64,000 nucleotides of DNA from Pseudooceanicola sp. (lineage in GTDB: Bacteria > Pseudomonadota > Alphaproteobacteria > Rhodobacterales > Rhodobacteraceae): contig NZ_JARGNH010000004.1 in the NCBI RefSeq assembly GCF_029213205.1, positions 124,001-188,000 on the forward strand. Direction: 5' to 3'. Positions 18,861 through 30,051 of this stretch are shown here, one piece after another (the first letter of the stretch is position 1; every line of letters starts with the position of its first letter). The notes under the pieces were generated by a model. That model made no database searches. It was not told the origin of the DNA and saw nothing but the letters and a program-made list of their open reading frames with translations. Both the position numbers and the translations under genes were made by a program.

Positions 18861-19583
18861 TCACCCGGGCGCGGCATCTGCATTGCGCAAGGGCAATCCG
18901 CCCAGGGGTAATCGGCGGAGCAGATGGAACCGGCCCTGAGTGTCAGACCGCATCAGGCAGAACTCGCCAACCGCAAAGGGGCGCGGCAGCAACGGGGTGA
19001 TCCGGCGGGCCAGCGCGGATCGAATCGCATCGGCGGATTCGGCGGGCAGGCGGCCCGACAGGGTCATGTGAAACCGGAATTCCTCCATGACGTAGGGATA
19101 GCCCCAGCGGGTCAGCAACGCCTCTTGCTGCGGGCTCAGCCCGCTGACGCGGCGGCGGGCCAGCTCCTGCTGAAGGGCGGGCGCGCGGAAGGCATCGAGG
19201 CCAGCGACGCAGGCGGCCGCCAACGCGGCCAGCGGCGCGGTGTCGCCGGTGACGGTCAGCGCCAGAAATCCGCCGAGCCGTGACAGCGCCAGCCCGTCGA
19301 GGCTGACCGGCGCCAGCCCCTGGCAAAGCGCGACCGCCGCCGCTTCAAGTTCCGCAGCATCGCGGCCCGGGGCCAGTTGAAACGGCGGTTTGATGGTGCC
19401 GTGAAAGCCATATTTGCGCGGGGTTCGGGTGATCGCCTCGATCGGCAGCGGCAGATCGGCGACATCGGGATGCGGGCTGATCCGGCCCCGCGCCGCGTCC
19501 CAGCCCAGCCAACCGGCGCCGAAATCGGCCAACGGGCCGGGCGGGCACATGTAATAGATCGCGTATCTGGTCGGTTCCGGCAT
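18861..19583 (-). CDS. DUF1045 family protein (2H-phosphoesterase-like)
   Basis: 240 residues from ATG 19581-19583, preceded by GGAGTGAGCGAG. Two HxT/S-type motifs mark the 2H phosphoesterase fold: HGTIKPPF near residue 61 and FHMTLSG near residue 178. DUF1045 members are often annotated as phosphonate metabolism proteins because they occur near phn genes, but no phn genes are present here. A cyclic-phosphodiesterase or RNA-processing activity is possible from the fold. Confidence 0.82.
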   Translation of the reverse strand: MPEPTRYAIYYMCPPGPLADFGAGWLGWDAARGRISPHPDVADLPLPIEAITRTPRKYGFHGTIKPPFQLAPGRDAAELEAAAVALCQGLAPVSLDGLALSRLGGFLALTVTGDTAPLAALAAACVAGLDAFRAPALQQELARRRVSGLSPQQEALLTRWGYPYVMEEFRFHMTLSGRLPAESADAIRSALARRITPLLPRPFAVGEFCLMRSDTQGRFHLLRRLPLGGLPLRNADAAPG

Positions 19584-19766
19584 CTCGCTCACTCCGGCTC
19601 GCGCCTCTCGGGCGTGTCGGCGATGCCATAGTCCGCCACAGGTGACAAGCATGTGACATGCGGGGCCATCAATTGCCCGCCGCGCCCTTGCAGCCCATTC
19701 CACGCGTGACTAAGACTCCCTTAGGAACTGGCCGCTAGTGGTCAGCAGTCAGTTAGGCAGGTCGTG

Positions 19767-20399
19767 ATGAAAGATCCCGCAGAATTCTACATGAACACGC
19801 TCGTTCCGATGGTGGTCGAGCAGACCAGCCGGGGCGAACGGGCCTATGATATCTTTTCGCGTCTGCTGAAGGAACGGATCATTTTCCTGTCCGGCCCGGT
19901 GCATGACGGCATGTCATCGCTGATTGTCGCGCAGCTGCTGCACCTTGAGGCGGAAAATCCGTCCAAGGAAATCAGCATGTATATCAACAGCCCCGGTGGC
20001 GTCGTCACCTCGGGCCTGTCGATCTATGACACGATGCAATACATCCGCCCAAAGGTCAGCACCTTGGTGATTGGTCAGGCGGCCTCGATGGGATCATTGC
20101 TGTTGACGGCGGGCGAAAAGGGCATGCGGTTCTCGTTGCCCAACAGCCGGATCATGGTGCACCAGCCCTCGGGCGGCTATCAGGGCCAGGCGACGGATAT
20201 CATGATCCATGCCGAAGAGACGCTGAAACTGAAAAAGCGCCTGAACGAGATCTATGTGAAACACAGCGGCCAGGATCTGGCGACGGTGGAAAGCGCGCTT
20301 GAGCGTGACAACTTCATGGCGCCCGAAGATGCCAAGGCATGGGGTCTGATCGACGAAATCGTCGAAAACCGTATCAAACCGGATGAAGAAACCGCGTGA
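19767..20399 (+). CDS. clpP: ATP-dependent Clp protease proteolytic subunit
   Basis: 210 residues. The catalytic triad is in place: Ser107 in GQAASMGS, His132 in MVHQPSGG, and an Asp near 181. YINSPGG and the handle helix are conserved. It forms the tetradecameric peptidase chamber used by ClpX and ClpA. ATG 19767 directly follows an in-frame GTG; ATG is preferred. It is followed by a hairpin terminator and then clpX, so the two can be transcribed separately or by read-through. Confidence 0.98.
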   Translation: MKDPAEFYMNTLVPMVVEQTSRGERAYDIFSRLLKERIIFLSGPVHDGMSSLIVAQLLHLEAENPSKEISMYINSPGGVVTSGLSIYDTMQYIRPKVSTLVIGQAASMGSLLLTAGEKGMRFSLPNSRIMVHQPSGGYQGQATDIMIHAEETLKLKKRLNEIYVKHSGQDLATVESALERDNFMAPEDAKAWGLIDEIVENRIKPDEETA

Positions 20400-20406
20400 C
20401 GGCGAC

Positions 20407-20430
20407 GCCTCACATAGTGGTTTGTGAGGC
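20407..20430 (+). terminator. hairpin between clpP and clpX
   Basis: 8-bp perfect stem GCCTCACA / TGTGAGGC with an 8-base loop, followed by ATTTTG, starting eight bases after the clpP stop. The U-run is short, so partial termination is likely. Confidence 0.65.
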
Positions 20431-20539
20431 ATTTTGACATTGTGATGCCCCGGGGGCTGGCCTAGTCTGACAGGAAATTCAGACCATGGGCCGCTCTTGG
20501 GCGGACCAAAATCGCCCGGGTTCGGGCAAAGGGTGCGAT

Positions 20540-21805
20540 ATGGCGACGAATTCGGGTGGTGACAGCAAAAATACGCTCTATTGCAGCTTCTGCGGCAAGA
20601 GCCAGCACGAGGTCCGCAAGTTGATCGCGGGCCCGACAGTGTTCATTTGTGATGAATGCGTTGAATTGTGCATGGATATCATCCGTGAGGAAACCAAGAC
20701 CACCGGGCTGAAAAGCTCGGACGGGGTGCCGAGCCCGCATGAGATCTGTAGCGTGCTCGACGATTATGTGATCGGTCAGTCCAAGGCCAAGCGGGTTCTG
20801 TCGGTCGCGGTGCACAACCATTACAAGCGGCTGAACCATTCCGCCAAATCTTCGGATATCGAGCTGGCGAAATCCAACATCCTGCTGATTGGCCCGACCG
20901 GCTGTGGCAAGACGCTGCTGGCGCAGACGCTGGCGCGGATCCTCGACGTGCCCTTTACCATGGCCGATGCCACCACGCTGACCGAGGCCGGTTATGTCGG
21001 TGAGGATGTCGAAAACATCATTCTCAAGCTGTTGCAGTCCAGCGAATACAACGTCGAGCGGGCGCAGCGCGGCATCGTCTATATCGACGAGGTCGACAAG
21101 ATCACCCGCAAGTCGGAAAATCCCAGCATCACCCGCGATGTCTCGGGCGAGGGGGTGCAGCAGGCGCTGCTGAAACTGATGGAAGGCACCGTTGCCTCGG
21201 TGCCGCCGCAGGGCGGGCGCAAGCATCCGCAGCAGGAATTCCTGCAGGTGGACACCACCAATATCCTGTTCATCTGCGGCGGTGCCTTTGCCGGTCTCGA
21301 CCGGATCATCGCCGCGCGCGGCAAGGGCAGCGCGATGGGCTTTGGTGCCGATGTGCGTGACAATGACGACCGCGGCGTCGGCGAGATCTTTCAGGATCTC
21401 GAACCCGAGGATCTGTTGAAATTCGGTCTGATCCCGGAATTCGTCGGCCGTCTGCCGGTGATCGCCACGCTTGAGGACCTGGATGCCGATGCACTGGTTA
21501 CCATCCTGACCCAGCCGAAAAACGCACTGGTCAAGCAATACCAGCGGCTGTTCGAACTGGAAGACACCAAGCTGACCTTCACCGAGGATTCGCTGATCGC
21601 GATCGCCAAACGCGCGATCGAGCGGAAGACCGGTGCGCGCGGGCTGCGCTCGATCCTCGAGGATATCCTGCTCGACACCATGTTCGATCTGCCCGGCATG
21701 GACAGCGTCGAAGAGGTGGTGGTGAACGAAGAGGCGGTGACTTCATCCGCGACGCCGCTGATGATCCACGCCGAAGCCAAGAAAGAAGGCACCAGCGCCG
21801 GTTGA
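20540..21805 (+). CDS. clpX: ATP-dependent Clp protease ATP-binding subunit ClpX
   Basis: 421 residues. The N-terminal zinc-binding domain has four Cys (CSFCGKSQ and [10 protein letters not shown]). Walker A is GPTGCGKT near residue 120, and Walker B (YIDEVDKI), sensor and RGLRSI arginine regions are present. It unfolds substrates and feeds them to ClpP. ATG 20540 gives the standard N-terminus [16 protein letters not shown] strong terminator follows. Confidence 0.98.
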   Translation: MATNSGGDSKNTLYCSFCGKSQHEVRKLIAGPTVFICDECVELCMDIIREETKTTGLKSSDGVPSPHEICSVLDDYVIGQSKAKRVLSVAVHNHYKRLNHSAKSSDIELAKSNILLIGPTGCGKTLLAQTLARILDVPFTMADATTLTEAGYVGEDVENIILKLLQSSEYNVERAQRGIVYIDEVDKITRKSENPSITRDVSGEGVQQALLKLMEGTVASVPPQGGRKHPQQEFLQVDTTNILFICGGAFAGLDRIIAARGKGSAMGFGADVRDNDDRGVGEIFQDLEPEDLLKFGLIPEFVGRLPVIATLEDLDADALVTILTQPKNALVKQYQRLFELEDTKLTFTEDSLIAIAKRAIERKTGARGLRSILEDILLDTMFDLPGMDSVEEVVVNEEAVTSSATPLMIHAEAKKEGTSAG

Positions 21806-21826
21806 TCGGCCCGCCTTGACAGATCG

Positions 21827-21860
21827 AAACGGGTCGGTGCCGCAATGCACCGGCCCGTTT
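21827..21860 (+). terminator. intrinsic terminator of clpX
   Basis: A 14-bp stem (AAACGGGTCGGTGC pairing with GCACCGGCCCGTTT, one G-U pair) with a 6-base loop, followed by TGTTTTG; it begins 21 bases after the clpX stop. Confidence 0.9.
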
Positions 21861-21964
21861 TGTTTTGCCCCTTTGCATTTTGCCACGCCGCACAGGCTGC
21901 GGGTTCTGGCGCTTTCTGAAAAAGCTGGGCAGGATCACCGCGCAGTCCAGAGCAAGAGGGCGAG

Positions 21965-22348
21965 ATGGAACATATCAGGATCGAATCGGGCGGCGCCTAT
22001 GAACCCAAGATCGGCTATTGCCGGGCGGTGAAAACCGCCGATGGCTGGGTGCATGTGGCGGGCACCGTCGGGCAGGGTGAAACCGTGGTCGCGCAATGCC
22101 GCGCCGCGCTCGACGTCATCGGCAAGGCGCTGAGTGAGGCCGGGGCCAGTTTCGCAGATGTGGTGCGGGTGCATTACATTCTGCCGGATGTCGCCGATTT
22201 TGAGCCCTGCTGGCCGGTGCTGGCCGAGGTGTTTGGCGCCCATCCGCCCGCGGCCACGATGTTCCAGGCCGGGTTGATCGACCCGGCCTACAAGATCGAA
22301 ATCGAGGTTACCGCGAAAATTGTCGCGCGAGGCAACGAAGGGCCTTAA
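21965..22348 (+). CDS. RidA/YjgF family protein
   Basis: 127 residues, with the RidA-like pattern [18 protein letters not shown] and the C-terminal [20 protein letters not shown]. The catalytic Arg of canonical RidA (in the R-x-tv-... block) is not seen at the usual place (PAATMFQ replaces the R-containing form), so it may belong to a non-enamine-deaminase subgroup. Cytoplasmic; archetypal RidA removes reactive enamines and imines produced by PLP enzymes. Stands alone after the clpX terminator. Confidence 0.88.
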   Translation: MEHIRIESGGAYEPKIGYCRAVKTADGWVHVAGTVGQGETVVAQCRAALDVIGKALSEAGASFADVVRVHYILPDVADFEPCWPVLAEVFGAHPPAATMFQAGLIDPAYKIEIEVTAKIVARGNEGP

Positions 22349-22431
22349 GTCGCGCCTTCACATCGGGCCTCGGGGCTGGACCTGAGCGCGCCGATGCGCC
22401 ATATCAGAGAGACCCAATCCGGAGGTTGCCC

Positions 22432-22815
22432 ATGGGCCTGTTCAATTCGGTTCTGCGTGCTTTGACATGGTGGAACGGTGCCACTCTCAACACGTTGCTC
22501 TACACCTCCCGCAAGGGGGTGAAGGTGGGCGAGGATGATCAGGGCAACCGGTTCTTCCGCTCGCGCGATGGCAAGCGGCGCTGGGTGCTGTTCAATGGCG
22601 AGGTCGAGGCCAGCCGGATCAGCCCGGATTGGCATGGCTGGCTACATCACACCTTTGACAAGGCCCCGACCGACGCGCCGCTGTCGCATAGGGCCTGGGA
22701 AAAGCCGCACCAGGAAAACCTGACCGGATCGCCGCTGGCCTATGCGCCGTCCGGTTCGATTCGTCGATCCGATACCGCGCCGCGCCAGGATTACGAGGCC
22801 TGGAGCCCGGAATAA
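22432..22815 (+). CDS. NADH:ubiquinone oxidoreductase 17.2 kDa subunit homologue (NDUFA12 family)
   Basis: 127 residues from ATG 22432, with ggagg at 22421. Family hallmarks: [20 protein letters not shown], then [20 protein letters not shown], and [16 protein letters not shown]. It is an accessory subunit of complex I found in alphaproteobacteria and mitochondria, located on the matrix/cytoplasmic side. It is encoded away from the nuo operon, as is usual. mlaD follows after 13 bp, and DUF2155 overlaps mlaD, so these three genes form an operon. Confidence 0.93.
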   Translation: MGLFNSVLRALTWWNGATLNTLLYTSRKGVKVGEDDQGNRFFRSRDGKRRWVLFNGEVEASRISPDWHGWLHHTFDKAPTDAPLSHRAWEKPHQENLTGSPLAYAPSGSIRRSDTAPRQDYEAWSPE

Positions 22816-22828
22816 AAGGGCGACTCGA

Positions 22829-23275
22829 ATGGCTGAAAACACAACAGAAGTCTTGGTCGGCGGCGCGGTTCTGGCGCTGGCCATCGGCTTTGGCATCTAT
22901 GCCGGCAAGATCGCCGGCCTGGCACCGGGCGGCGCCGGTTATCCGCTCACCGCTTCCTTCCGCGCCGCCGACGGCATCCAGATCGGCACCGATGTGCGAT
23001 TGGCGGGGGTCAAGGTCGGCACCGTGACCGATATCGCACTGAACCCGGAAAGCTATCGCGCCATCGCCACCTTCAGCGTCAGCGACGGTGTCAAAGTGCC
23101 CGATGACAGCGCGGTCCTGATTTCCAGCGAAGGCCTGCTCGGCGGCAACTACCTGGAACTCTCGCCCGGCGGATCGGAATTTTATTTGGAATCCGGGGAC
23201 GAGGTTCTGGAAACCCAGGGCTCGATCAGCTTGGTCGCCCTGTTGATGAAATTCGTCACCAAAACGGGTGAATGA
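22829..23275 (+). CDS. mlaD: outer-membrane lipid asymmetry protein MlaD
   Basis: 148 residues. One N-terminal membrane anchor (VLVGGAVLALAIGFGIYAG) precedes an MCE domain (ADGIQIGTDVRLAGVKVGTV). It is the periplasmic substrate-binding part of a phospholipid ABC transport system; mlaE/F are not in this window. It overlaps the DUF2155 start by four bases (ATGA), which implies coupled translation. Confidence 0.92.
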   Translation: MAENTTEVLVGGAVLALAIGFGIYAGKIAGLAPGGAGYPLTASFRAADGIQIGTDVRLAGVKVGTVTDIALNPESYRAIATFSVSDGVKVPDDSAVLISSEGLLGGNYLELSPGGSEFYLESGDEVLETQGSISLVALLMKFVTKTGE

Positions 23276-23676
23276 TGCTGCGCGCGGCTCTGATTTCGGT
23301 GTTGGTATCGCTTGCCACGGGCGCCATGGCGCAGGTGGTCGATGGCATCGATGGCGCCACCACCGAAGAGGCACGCACCAGGATCGGCACCGGTGCGCGG
23401 CTGAAGGCGCTGGACAAGTTCAACGGTCAGGTTTCGGAATTCGACATGCGCGCAGGCGGATCGGCGCAGATCGGTCGGCTGGTCATCACGCTGCGCGAAT
23501 GCCGCTATCCCGATGGCGATCAGGATGGCGATGCCTATGCCTTTCTGGTGATCACCGAACCGTCGAAATCCAGCGAACCGTTGTTTTCAGGCTGGATGGT
23601 CGCCTCATCCCCGGCGCTGAACGCGCTGGATCATTTCCGCTATGACGTCTGGGTGATGCGCTGCAAGACCGACTGA
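23272..23676 (+). CDS. secreted DUF2155 protein
   Basis: 134 residues. Signal peptide LRAALISVLVSLATGAMA-Q, then a small beta-rich DUF2155 domain with ARLKALDKFNGQVSEFDM, RLVITLRECRYP, LFSGWMVASSPALNALDH and YDVWVMRC; two conserved cysteines could form a disulfide. Predicted periplasmic, function unknown; repeated linkage to mlaD suggests an envelope role. Two ATGs (23272 and 23275) are adjacent. Its last 37 bases overlap the 3' end of the convergent aat gene. Confidence 0.9.
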   Translation: MMLRAALISVLVSLATGAMAQVVDGIDGATTEEARTRIGTGARLKALDKFNGQVSEFDMRAGGSAQIGRLVITLRECRYPDGDQDGDAYAFLVITEPSKSSEPLFSGWMVASSPALNALDHFRYDVWVMRCKTD

Positions 23677-24287
23677 GCATTGTCCGGCGGCGGCGGCGCG
23701 GTGAAATCCGCCCTGCGCGCCAACGCTTCGTGCAGGCGGGCTTGATACTCGGCGCGCGAGATTTCGATGGCGCCGAGCGAGGCGAGATGCGGGGTGATGA
23801 ACTGGGTGTCGAACAGGGTGAACCCGGCCTGCCGCAACCGATCCACCAGCCAGACCAGCGCGATTTTTGACCCGTCCCGGCGCCGCGAGAACATGCTTTC
23901 GCCAAAGAAAGCTGCGCCGATGGTCACCCCGTAAACCCCACCGATCAATTGTCCCCCGGCGCTGATTTCCAGAGAATGGGCGTGGCCGAGCTCATGCAGT
24001 TCAAGGTAGAGCTGCGCGATTTCGGCATTGATCCAGGTTTCCGGGCGATCGGCGCAGGCATCGACCACCCCGGCGAAATCCCGGTTGACGCTGACCTGAT
24101 AGTCCATCCGCCGCAGGGTTCGGGCCAGTGAGCGCGAGACATGGAACCCGTCGAGCGGAAAGATCCCGCGACGGCGCGGATCGACCCAGAAGATATCCGG
24201 ATCGTCCCGGCTTTCGGCCATCGGGAAAATGCCCAGCGTGTAGGCATGCAACAGCAGAGCGGTGGTGAGGGAGTCCGAGTCTTTCAT
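23640..24287 (-). CDS. aat: leucyl/phenylalanyl-tRNA--protein transferase
   Basis: 215 residues from ATG 24285-24287. Characteristic sequences include YTLGIFPMAE, DIFWVDPRRRGIFPL, GHAHSLE, GGVYGVTIGAAFFGESMFSR and the C-terminal LASLGAIEISR. It transfers Leu or Phe from tRNA to proteins with N-terminal Arg or Lys, creating degrons for ClpS-ClpAP. Its 3' end runs 37 bases into the convergent DUF2155 gene. A second N-degron transferase (bpt) is at 62.3 kb. Confidence 0.96.
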   Translation of the reverse strand: MKDSDSLTTALLLHAYTLGIFPMAESRDDPDIFWVDPRRRGIFPLDGFHVSRSLARTLRRMDYQVSVNRDFAGVVDACADRPETWINAEIAQLYLELHELGHAHSLEISAGGQLIGGVYGVTIGAAFFGESMFSRRRDGSKIALVWLVDRLRQAGFTLFDTQFITPHLASLGAIEISRAEYQARLHEALARRADFTAPPPPDNAQSVLQRITQTS

Positions 24288-24337
24288 GGCCGGGCCAGAG
24301 TGGCATGGGGCGCAGGGTTTGGCGAGGCCGGATGCGA

Positions 24338-24388
24338 GGGGGGGGGTGGCGGCCCCCACGCTGACCCGCCCCCCATTAGGGGGAGGCG
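24338..24388 (-). terminator. paired GC-rich hairpins downstream of accC
   Basis: The 144-bp gap between accC and aat holds a run of nine G (24338-24346) that can pair with the CCCCC at about 24353-24357, and a second hairpin in which CCCCC (24370-24374) pairs with GGGGG (24379-24383) across ATTA. These lie 44 or more bases past the accC stop and may end its transcript, but there is no U-run. Confidence 0.4.
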
Positions 24389-24431
24389 AGCGGTTGGATT
24401 GCGCGTTATTCGGGGCGGAAGCTGGGGCGGC

Positions 24432-25781
24432 TCAGGCGGTGAGGTTGGCCGCGAGCCATTTTTCCAGCCAGTGAATGTTGTAGTTACCGCTCTGGATATC
24501 CGGTTCGGCGAGCAGCGCGTCGAACAGCGGCACGGTGTTTTCCACCCCGTCGACGATCAGTTCGGACAGGGCGCGGTGCAGCCGGGCCAGCGCCTCGGGC
24601 CGGTCGCGGCCATGCACGATCAATTTGCCGATCAGGCTGTCGTAATAGGGCGGGATCGAATAGCCGTCATAGAGTGCGGAATCCATCCGCACGCCAAGGC
24701 CGCCGGGAGCGTGGTAATGGCTGATCCGCCCGGGGCGCGGCGCGAAATCGGGCAGCCGCTCGGCGTTGATCCGCACCTCGATGGCATGGCCGTTGATTTG
24801 CAGATCGTCCTGGGTGAAGGACAGGGGATAGCCCTCGGCCACCCGGATCTGTTCGCGCACCAGATCGACGCCAAAGATCGCCTCGGTCACCGGATGTTCG
24901 ACCTGCAGCCTGGTGTTCATCTCGATGAAAAAGAATTCACCGTTCTCATAAAGAAACTCGATGGTGCCGGCCCCGGCATAGCCGATCTTGGCGATCGCAT
25001 CGGCGCAGGTCTTGCCGATTTCGGCACGCATTTCGGCGCTGATCGAGGGGCCGGGCGCCTCTTCGAACACTTTCTGATGACGCCGTTGCAGCGAACAATC
25101 GCGTTCGCCCAGATGCACGGCACCGCCCTTGCCATCGCCAAACACCTGGATCTCGATATGGCGCGGGGTGGTCAGGTATTTCTCGATATAGACTTCATCA
25201 TTGCCAAAGGCCGCCTTGCTTTCGGCGCGGGCCGTCTGAAAGGCGCTTTCCATGTCGGCGGCGGTCTGCGCCACCTTCATGCCGCGTCCGCCACCACCGG
25301 CGGTGGCCTTGATGATGACCGGATAGCCGATCTCGTCGCCCAGCCGTTTGGCGGTGGCAAGGTCGGCAACCCCGCCGTCCGAGCCGGGCACGCAGGGCAC
25401 GCCAAGCGCCTTCATCGTGTCCTTGGCGGTGATCTTGTCGCCCATGATGCGGATATGTTCCGCCGTCGGGCCAATAAAGGTCAGCCCGTGATCCTCGACG
25501 ATCTGCACGAATCCGGCGTTTTCCGACAGGAAGCCATAGCCGGGGTGGATCGCCTGGGCGCCGGTGACCTCGCAGGCGGCAATGATCGCCGGGATATGCA
25601 GGTAGCTTTCGCTGGAAGCGGGCGGGCCGATACAGACGGATTCGTCGGCCATCCGCACATGCATGGCATCGGCATCGGCGGTGGAATGCACCGCGACGCT
25701 GCGGATGCCCATTTCGCGGGCGGCACGGATCACGCGCAGAGCGATTTCTCCACGGTTGGCAATCAGGATCTTGTCGAACAT
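24432..25781 (-). CDS. accC: acetyl-CoA carboxylase biotin carboxylase subunit
   Basis: 449 residues, the standard AccC size. [20 protein letters not shown] begins the protein; the ATP-grasp glycine loop [10 protein letters not shown], the [10 protein letters not shown] and [14 protein letters not shown] catalytic blocks are intact. It carboxylates biotin on AccB as the first step of fatty acid synthesis. accB lies 10 bp upstream on the same strand, forming the usual accBC operon. Confidence 0.97.
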   Translation of the reverse strand: MFDKILIANRGEIALRVIRAAREMGIRSVAVHSTADADAMHVRMADESVCIGPPASSESYLHIPAIIAACEVTGAQAIHPGYGFLSENAGFVQIVEDHGLTFIGPTAEHIRIMGDKITAKDTMKALGVPCVPGSDGGVADLATAKRLGDEIGYPVIIKATAGGGGRGMKVAQTAADMESAFQTARAESKAAFGNDEVYIEKYLTTPRHIEIQVFGDGKGGAVHLGERDCSLQRRHQKVFEEAPGPSISAEMRAEIGKTCADAIAKIGYAGAGTIEFLYENGEFFFIEMNTRLQVEHPVTEAIFGVDLVREQIRVAEGYPLSFTQDDLQINGHAIEVRINAERLPDFAPRPGRISHYHAPGGLGVRMDSALYDGYSIPPYYDSLIGKLIVHGRDRPEALARLHRALSELIVDGVENTVPLFDALLAEPDIQSGNYNIHWLEKWLAANLTA

Positions 25782-25791
25782 TGCGGTGGCC

Positions 25792-26286
25792 CTATTCGAT
25801 GATCATCAGGGGCGCGCCGTATTCGACCGCCGATTTGTCCTCGACCAGAATGCGCTTGATCGTGCCCGCACGCGGGGCGGGGATCTGGTTCATTGTCTTC
25901 ATCGCTTCGATGATCAGCAACGTGTCGCCTTCGGCCACCTTGTCACCGACCGAGACGAAAGCCGGGGCATCCGGTTCGGGTTGCAGATAGACGGTGCCGA
26001 CCATCGGCGAGGTCACCGCGCCGGGATGGCTGGCCGGATCTTCTCCGCCGCCGCTGGAGACCAAGGCGACCGGGGCCCCGGCGATGGGTGCGGCTGCGAT
26101 GGGTGCGGCGGCCGGGGCAGCGGCGACGCTTGTCACGACGGTGTTGGTGCGGCTGACGCGGACGTTCAGCCCGTCATCCTTGCCGTATTCGCGTTTAACC
26201 TCGATCTCGGTCAGATCGTTTTCGCGCAGCAGGCCCGCAAGGGCCCGGATAAAATCAACATCGGTCTCGTGCGACTTGTTGGTCAT
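25792..26286 (-). CDS. accB: biotin carboxyl carrier protein of acetyl-CoA carboxylase
   Basis: 164 residues. The C-terminal biotinyl domain has the biotinylation motif EAMKTMNQI; an Ala/Pro-rich flexible linker ([17 protein letters not shown]) joins it to the N-terminal helix that binds accC. The N-terminus [20 protein letters not shown] is typical of AccB. It carries the biotin between biotin carboxylase and carboxyltransferase. Confidence 0.96.
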   Translation of the reverse strand: MTNKSHETDVDFIRALAGLLRENDLTEIEVKREYGKDDGLNVRVSRTNTVVTSVAAAPAAAPIAAAPIAGAPVALVSSGGGEDPASHPGAVTSPMVGTVYLQPEPDAPAFVSVGDKVAEGDTLLIIEAMKTMNQIPAPRAGTIKRILVEDKSAVEYGAPLMIIE

Positions 26287-26434
26287 GCTGTCCTCGATGA
26301 TATTACGGGACCCTTCGCTGTGGTCCGCACCCGCCGCTTATAGGCGATGGAAAGGCCGGTGAAAAGTGACCTATGCGCCGTCGTGGCCTCGGGCAGGCGA
26401 AAACCCCGGGGCCGGGCCGGCCCTGGCATGAAAA

Positions 26435-26458
26435 TGGCGGGCCCGAACGGACCCGCCA
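26435..26458 (-). terminator. hairpin terminator of acs
   Basis: An 11-position stem (TGGCGGGCCCG with CGGACCCGCCA, one C-A mismatch) with a 2-base loop; on the minus strand it is followed by TTTTC. It lies 23 bases past the acs stop. The rest of the accB-acs interval shows no gene. Confidence 0.7.
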
Positions 26459-26481
26459 GCGCCATCCGCCCTCAGCGGGGA

Positions 26482-28431
<1,950 letters not shown>

Positions 28432-28509
28432 GGTCGGGCCTTCGTCTTTTGGTTGTCGGATCAAACGTCTCTCAACCACCCGCGAGATGCAACACGCGGA
28501 TGGCAAATC

Positions 28510-29265
28510 TCAGATCGCCAGATATTCGGCGCGCAGCTCGGCATTGCCCAGCACCTCGGCGGCGCTGGCGTCAAACACCACCGAGCCGGTGTCCAGGATC
28601 ACCGCGCGGTCGGCCAGTTCCAGGGCGCGCACCGCATTCTGTTCGACCAGGATCGTGGTGATCCCTTGCTCCTTGATGATCCGCAGGGTCTTTTCGATCT
28701 CGTCCACGATCACCGGTGCCAGCCCCTCATATGGTTCGTCGAGCAGCAGCACCTTGATGTCGCGGGCCAGGGCGCGGGCGATGGCCAGCATCTGCTGTTC
28801 GCCGCCTGACAGGGTCACGCCCTCTTGCTTGCGGCGCTCGCCGAGGCGCGGAAACAGCTCATAAAGACGGTCCAGGGACCAGCCGATTGGCGGGGCGATC
28901 TGCGCCAGTTGCAGGTTTTCCTCGACGGTGAGGCCGGGGATGATGCAGCGATCTTCGGGCACCAGGCCGATCCCGGCCTGTGCGGCCTGATAGGATGACA
29001 TCAGGTGCAGCGGCTGGTGATCCAGCCAGATCTCGCCATGCGTCACCTGCGGATCGTCCATCCGCGCGATCGAGCGCAGCGTCGAGGTCTTGCCAGCGCC
29101 ATTGCGGCCCAGAAGCGCCAGGATTTCGCCCTCATGCACGTTAAAGCTGATGTTCTGGACGATGTAGCTTTCGCCGTAATAGGATTCCATGTCCCAGACG
29201 CTCAGGAACGCGGGGGCGGTTTCGGCGAGGTTCTTGCCTTTGGAAAAGTCGGGTTTGACGTTCAT
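28510..29265 (-). CDS. HAAT-type ABC transporter ATP-binding protein (LivF-like)
   Basis: 251 residues. Walker A LGRNGAGKTSTL near residue 52, signature LSGGEQQMLAIARAL, and Walker B VLLLDEPYEGLAP are present. The N-terminal 25 residues (MNVKPDFSKGKNLAETAPAF) are an extension absent from most LivF proteins. It would energise the LivHM-like permease together with the LivG-like protein, 12 bp upstream. It is the last transporter gene before acs. Confidence 0.92.
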   Translation of the reverse strand: MNVKPDFSKGKNLAETAPAFLSVWDMESYYGESYIVQNISFNVHEGEILALLGRNGAGKTSTLRSIARMDDPQVTHGEIWLDHQPLHLMSSYQAAQAGIGLVPEDRCIIPGLTVEENLQLAQIAPPIGWSLDRLYELFPRLGERRKQEGVTLSGGEQQMLAIARALARDIKVLLLDEPYEGLAPVIVDEIEKTLRIIKEQGITTILVEQNAVRALELADRAVILDTGSVVFDASAAEVLGNAELRAEYLAI

Positions 29266-29277
29266 CTCTGTCGCTCC

Positions 29278-30039
29278 TTAGGCCACGGCCGTTTCGCCGA
29301 GATAGGCTTCGCGCACCTTGGGGTGGCCTTTGATGTTCTGCGGCACGTCCTCGACCAGCGGGGTGCCCTGAGCCAGCACAGTGATCCGTTCGGCCAGGGA
29401 AAACACCACATGCATATCGTGTTCGATGATCGCGATGGTGATGTCGCGTTCGTCCTTGATCCGCTTCAGCAGGTCGATGGTGTTGTTGGTGTCGGCCCGC
29501 GCCATCCCGGCGGTGGGTTCGTCGAGCAGCAACAGCCGTGGTTCCTGGGCCAGACACATGGCGATTTCCAGCCGCCGCTTGTCGCCGCGCGACATTGAGG
29601 CCGAATGCATGTGCCGCTTGTTGGCCAGGTTCATGCTTTCCAGCATATGCTCGGCCTTTTCGATGATGTCCTTTTGACCGGCGATCGAGGTGATCGCGTT
29701 CAATTCAAAGGATCCGTCGCGCTTGGCAAAGCAGGGGATCAGCATGTTTTCAATAACCGTCAGGTTGCCGAAAATCTCAGGCGTCTGGAACACCCGGGAA
29801 ATCCCCATCTGGTTAATCTCATAGGGGGTGCGCCCCAACACCGACTGCCCGTCGAACATGACGCTGCCGGTGTCCGGGATCAGCTTGCCCACCAGCACAT
29901 TCAGCAGGGTGGATTTGCCCGCGCCGTTCGGTCCGATGATCGCATGCACGCTGTTCTCGGCGATGCTGAGGTTCACATCGCCAAGCGCTTGCAGACCGCC
30001 AAAGCGTTTGCCTACGTTCTTGATTTCAAGGATGCCCAT
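29278..30039 (-). CDS. HAAT-type ABC transporter ATP-binding protein (LivG-like)
   Basis: 253 residues. Walker A GPNGAGKSTLLNVLVG lies near residue 35, the signature region reads MSRGDKRRLEIAM (SRGDK replaces the canonical LSGGQ, as in some LivG relatives), and Walker B is LLLLDEPTAGMA. It is the second ATPase of the transporter. Genes for the permease and the other ATPase lie 12 bp away on either side. Confidence 0.92.
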   Translation of the reverse strand: MGILEIKNVGKRFGGLQALGDVNLSIAENSVHAIIGPNGAGKSTLLNVLVGKLIPDTGSVMFDGQSVLGRTPYEINQMGISRVFQTPEIFGNLTVIENMLIPCFAKRDGSFELNAITSIAGQKDIIEKAEHMLESMNLANKRHMHSASMSRGDKRRLEIAMCLAQEPRLLLLDEPTAGMARADTNNTIDLLKRIKDERDITIAIIEHDMHVVFSLAERITVLAQGTPLVEDVPQNIKGHPKVREAYLGETAVA

Positions 30040-30051
30040 CTTGGTCTCTCC

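Noticed and set aside
24141-25802. 553-codon plus-strand frame through accC
   Set aside because: Antisense of accC and aat with no recognisable domain.
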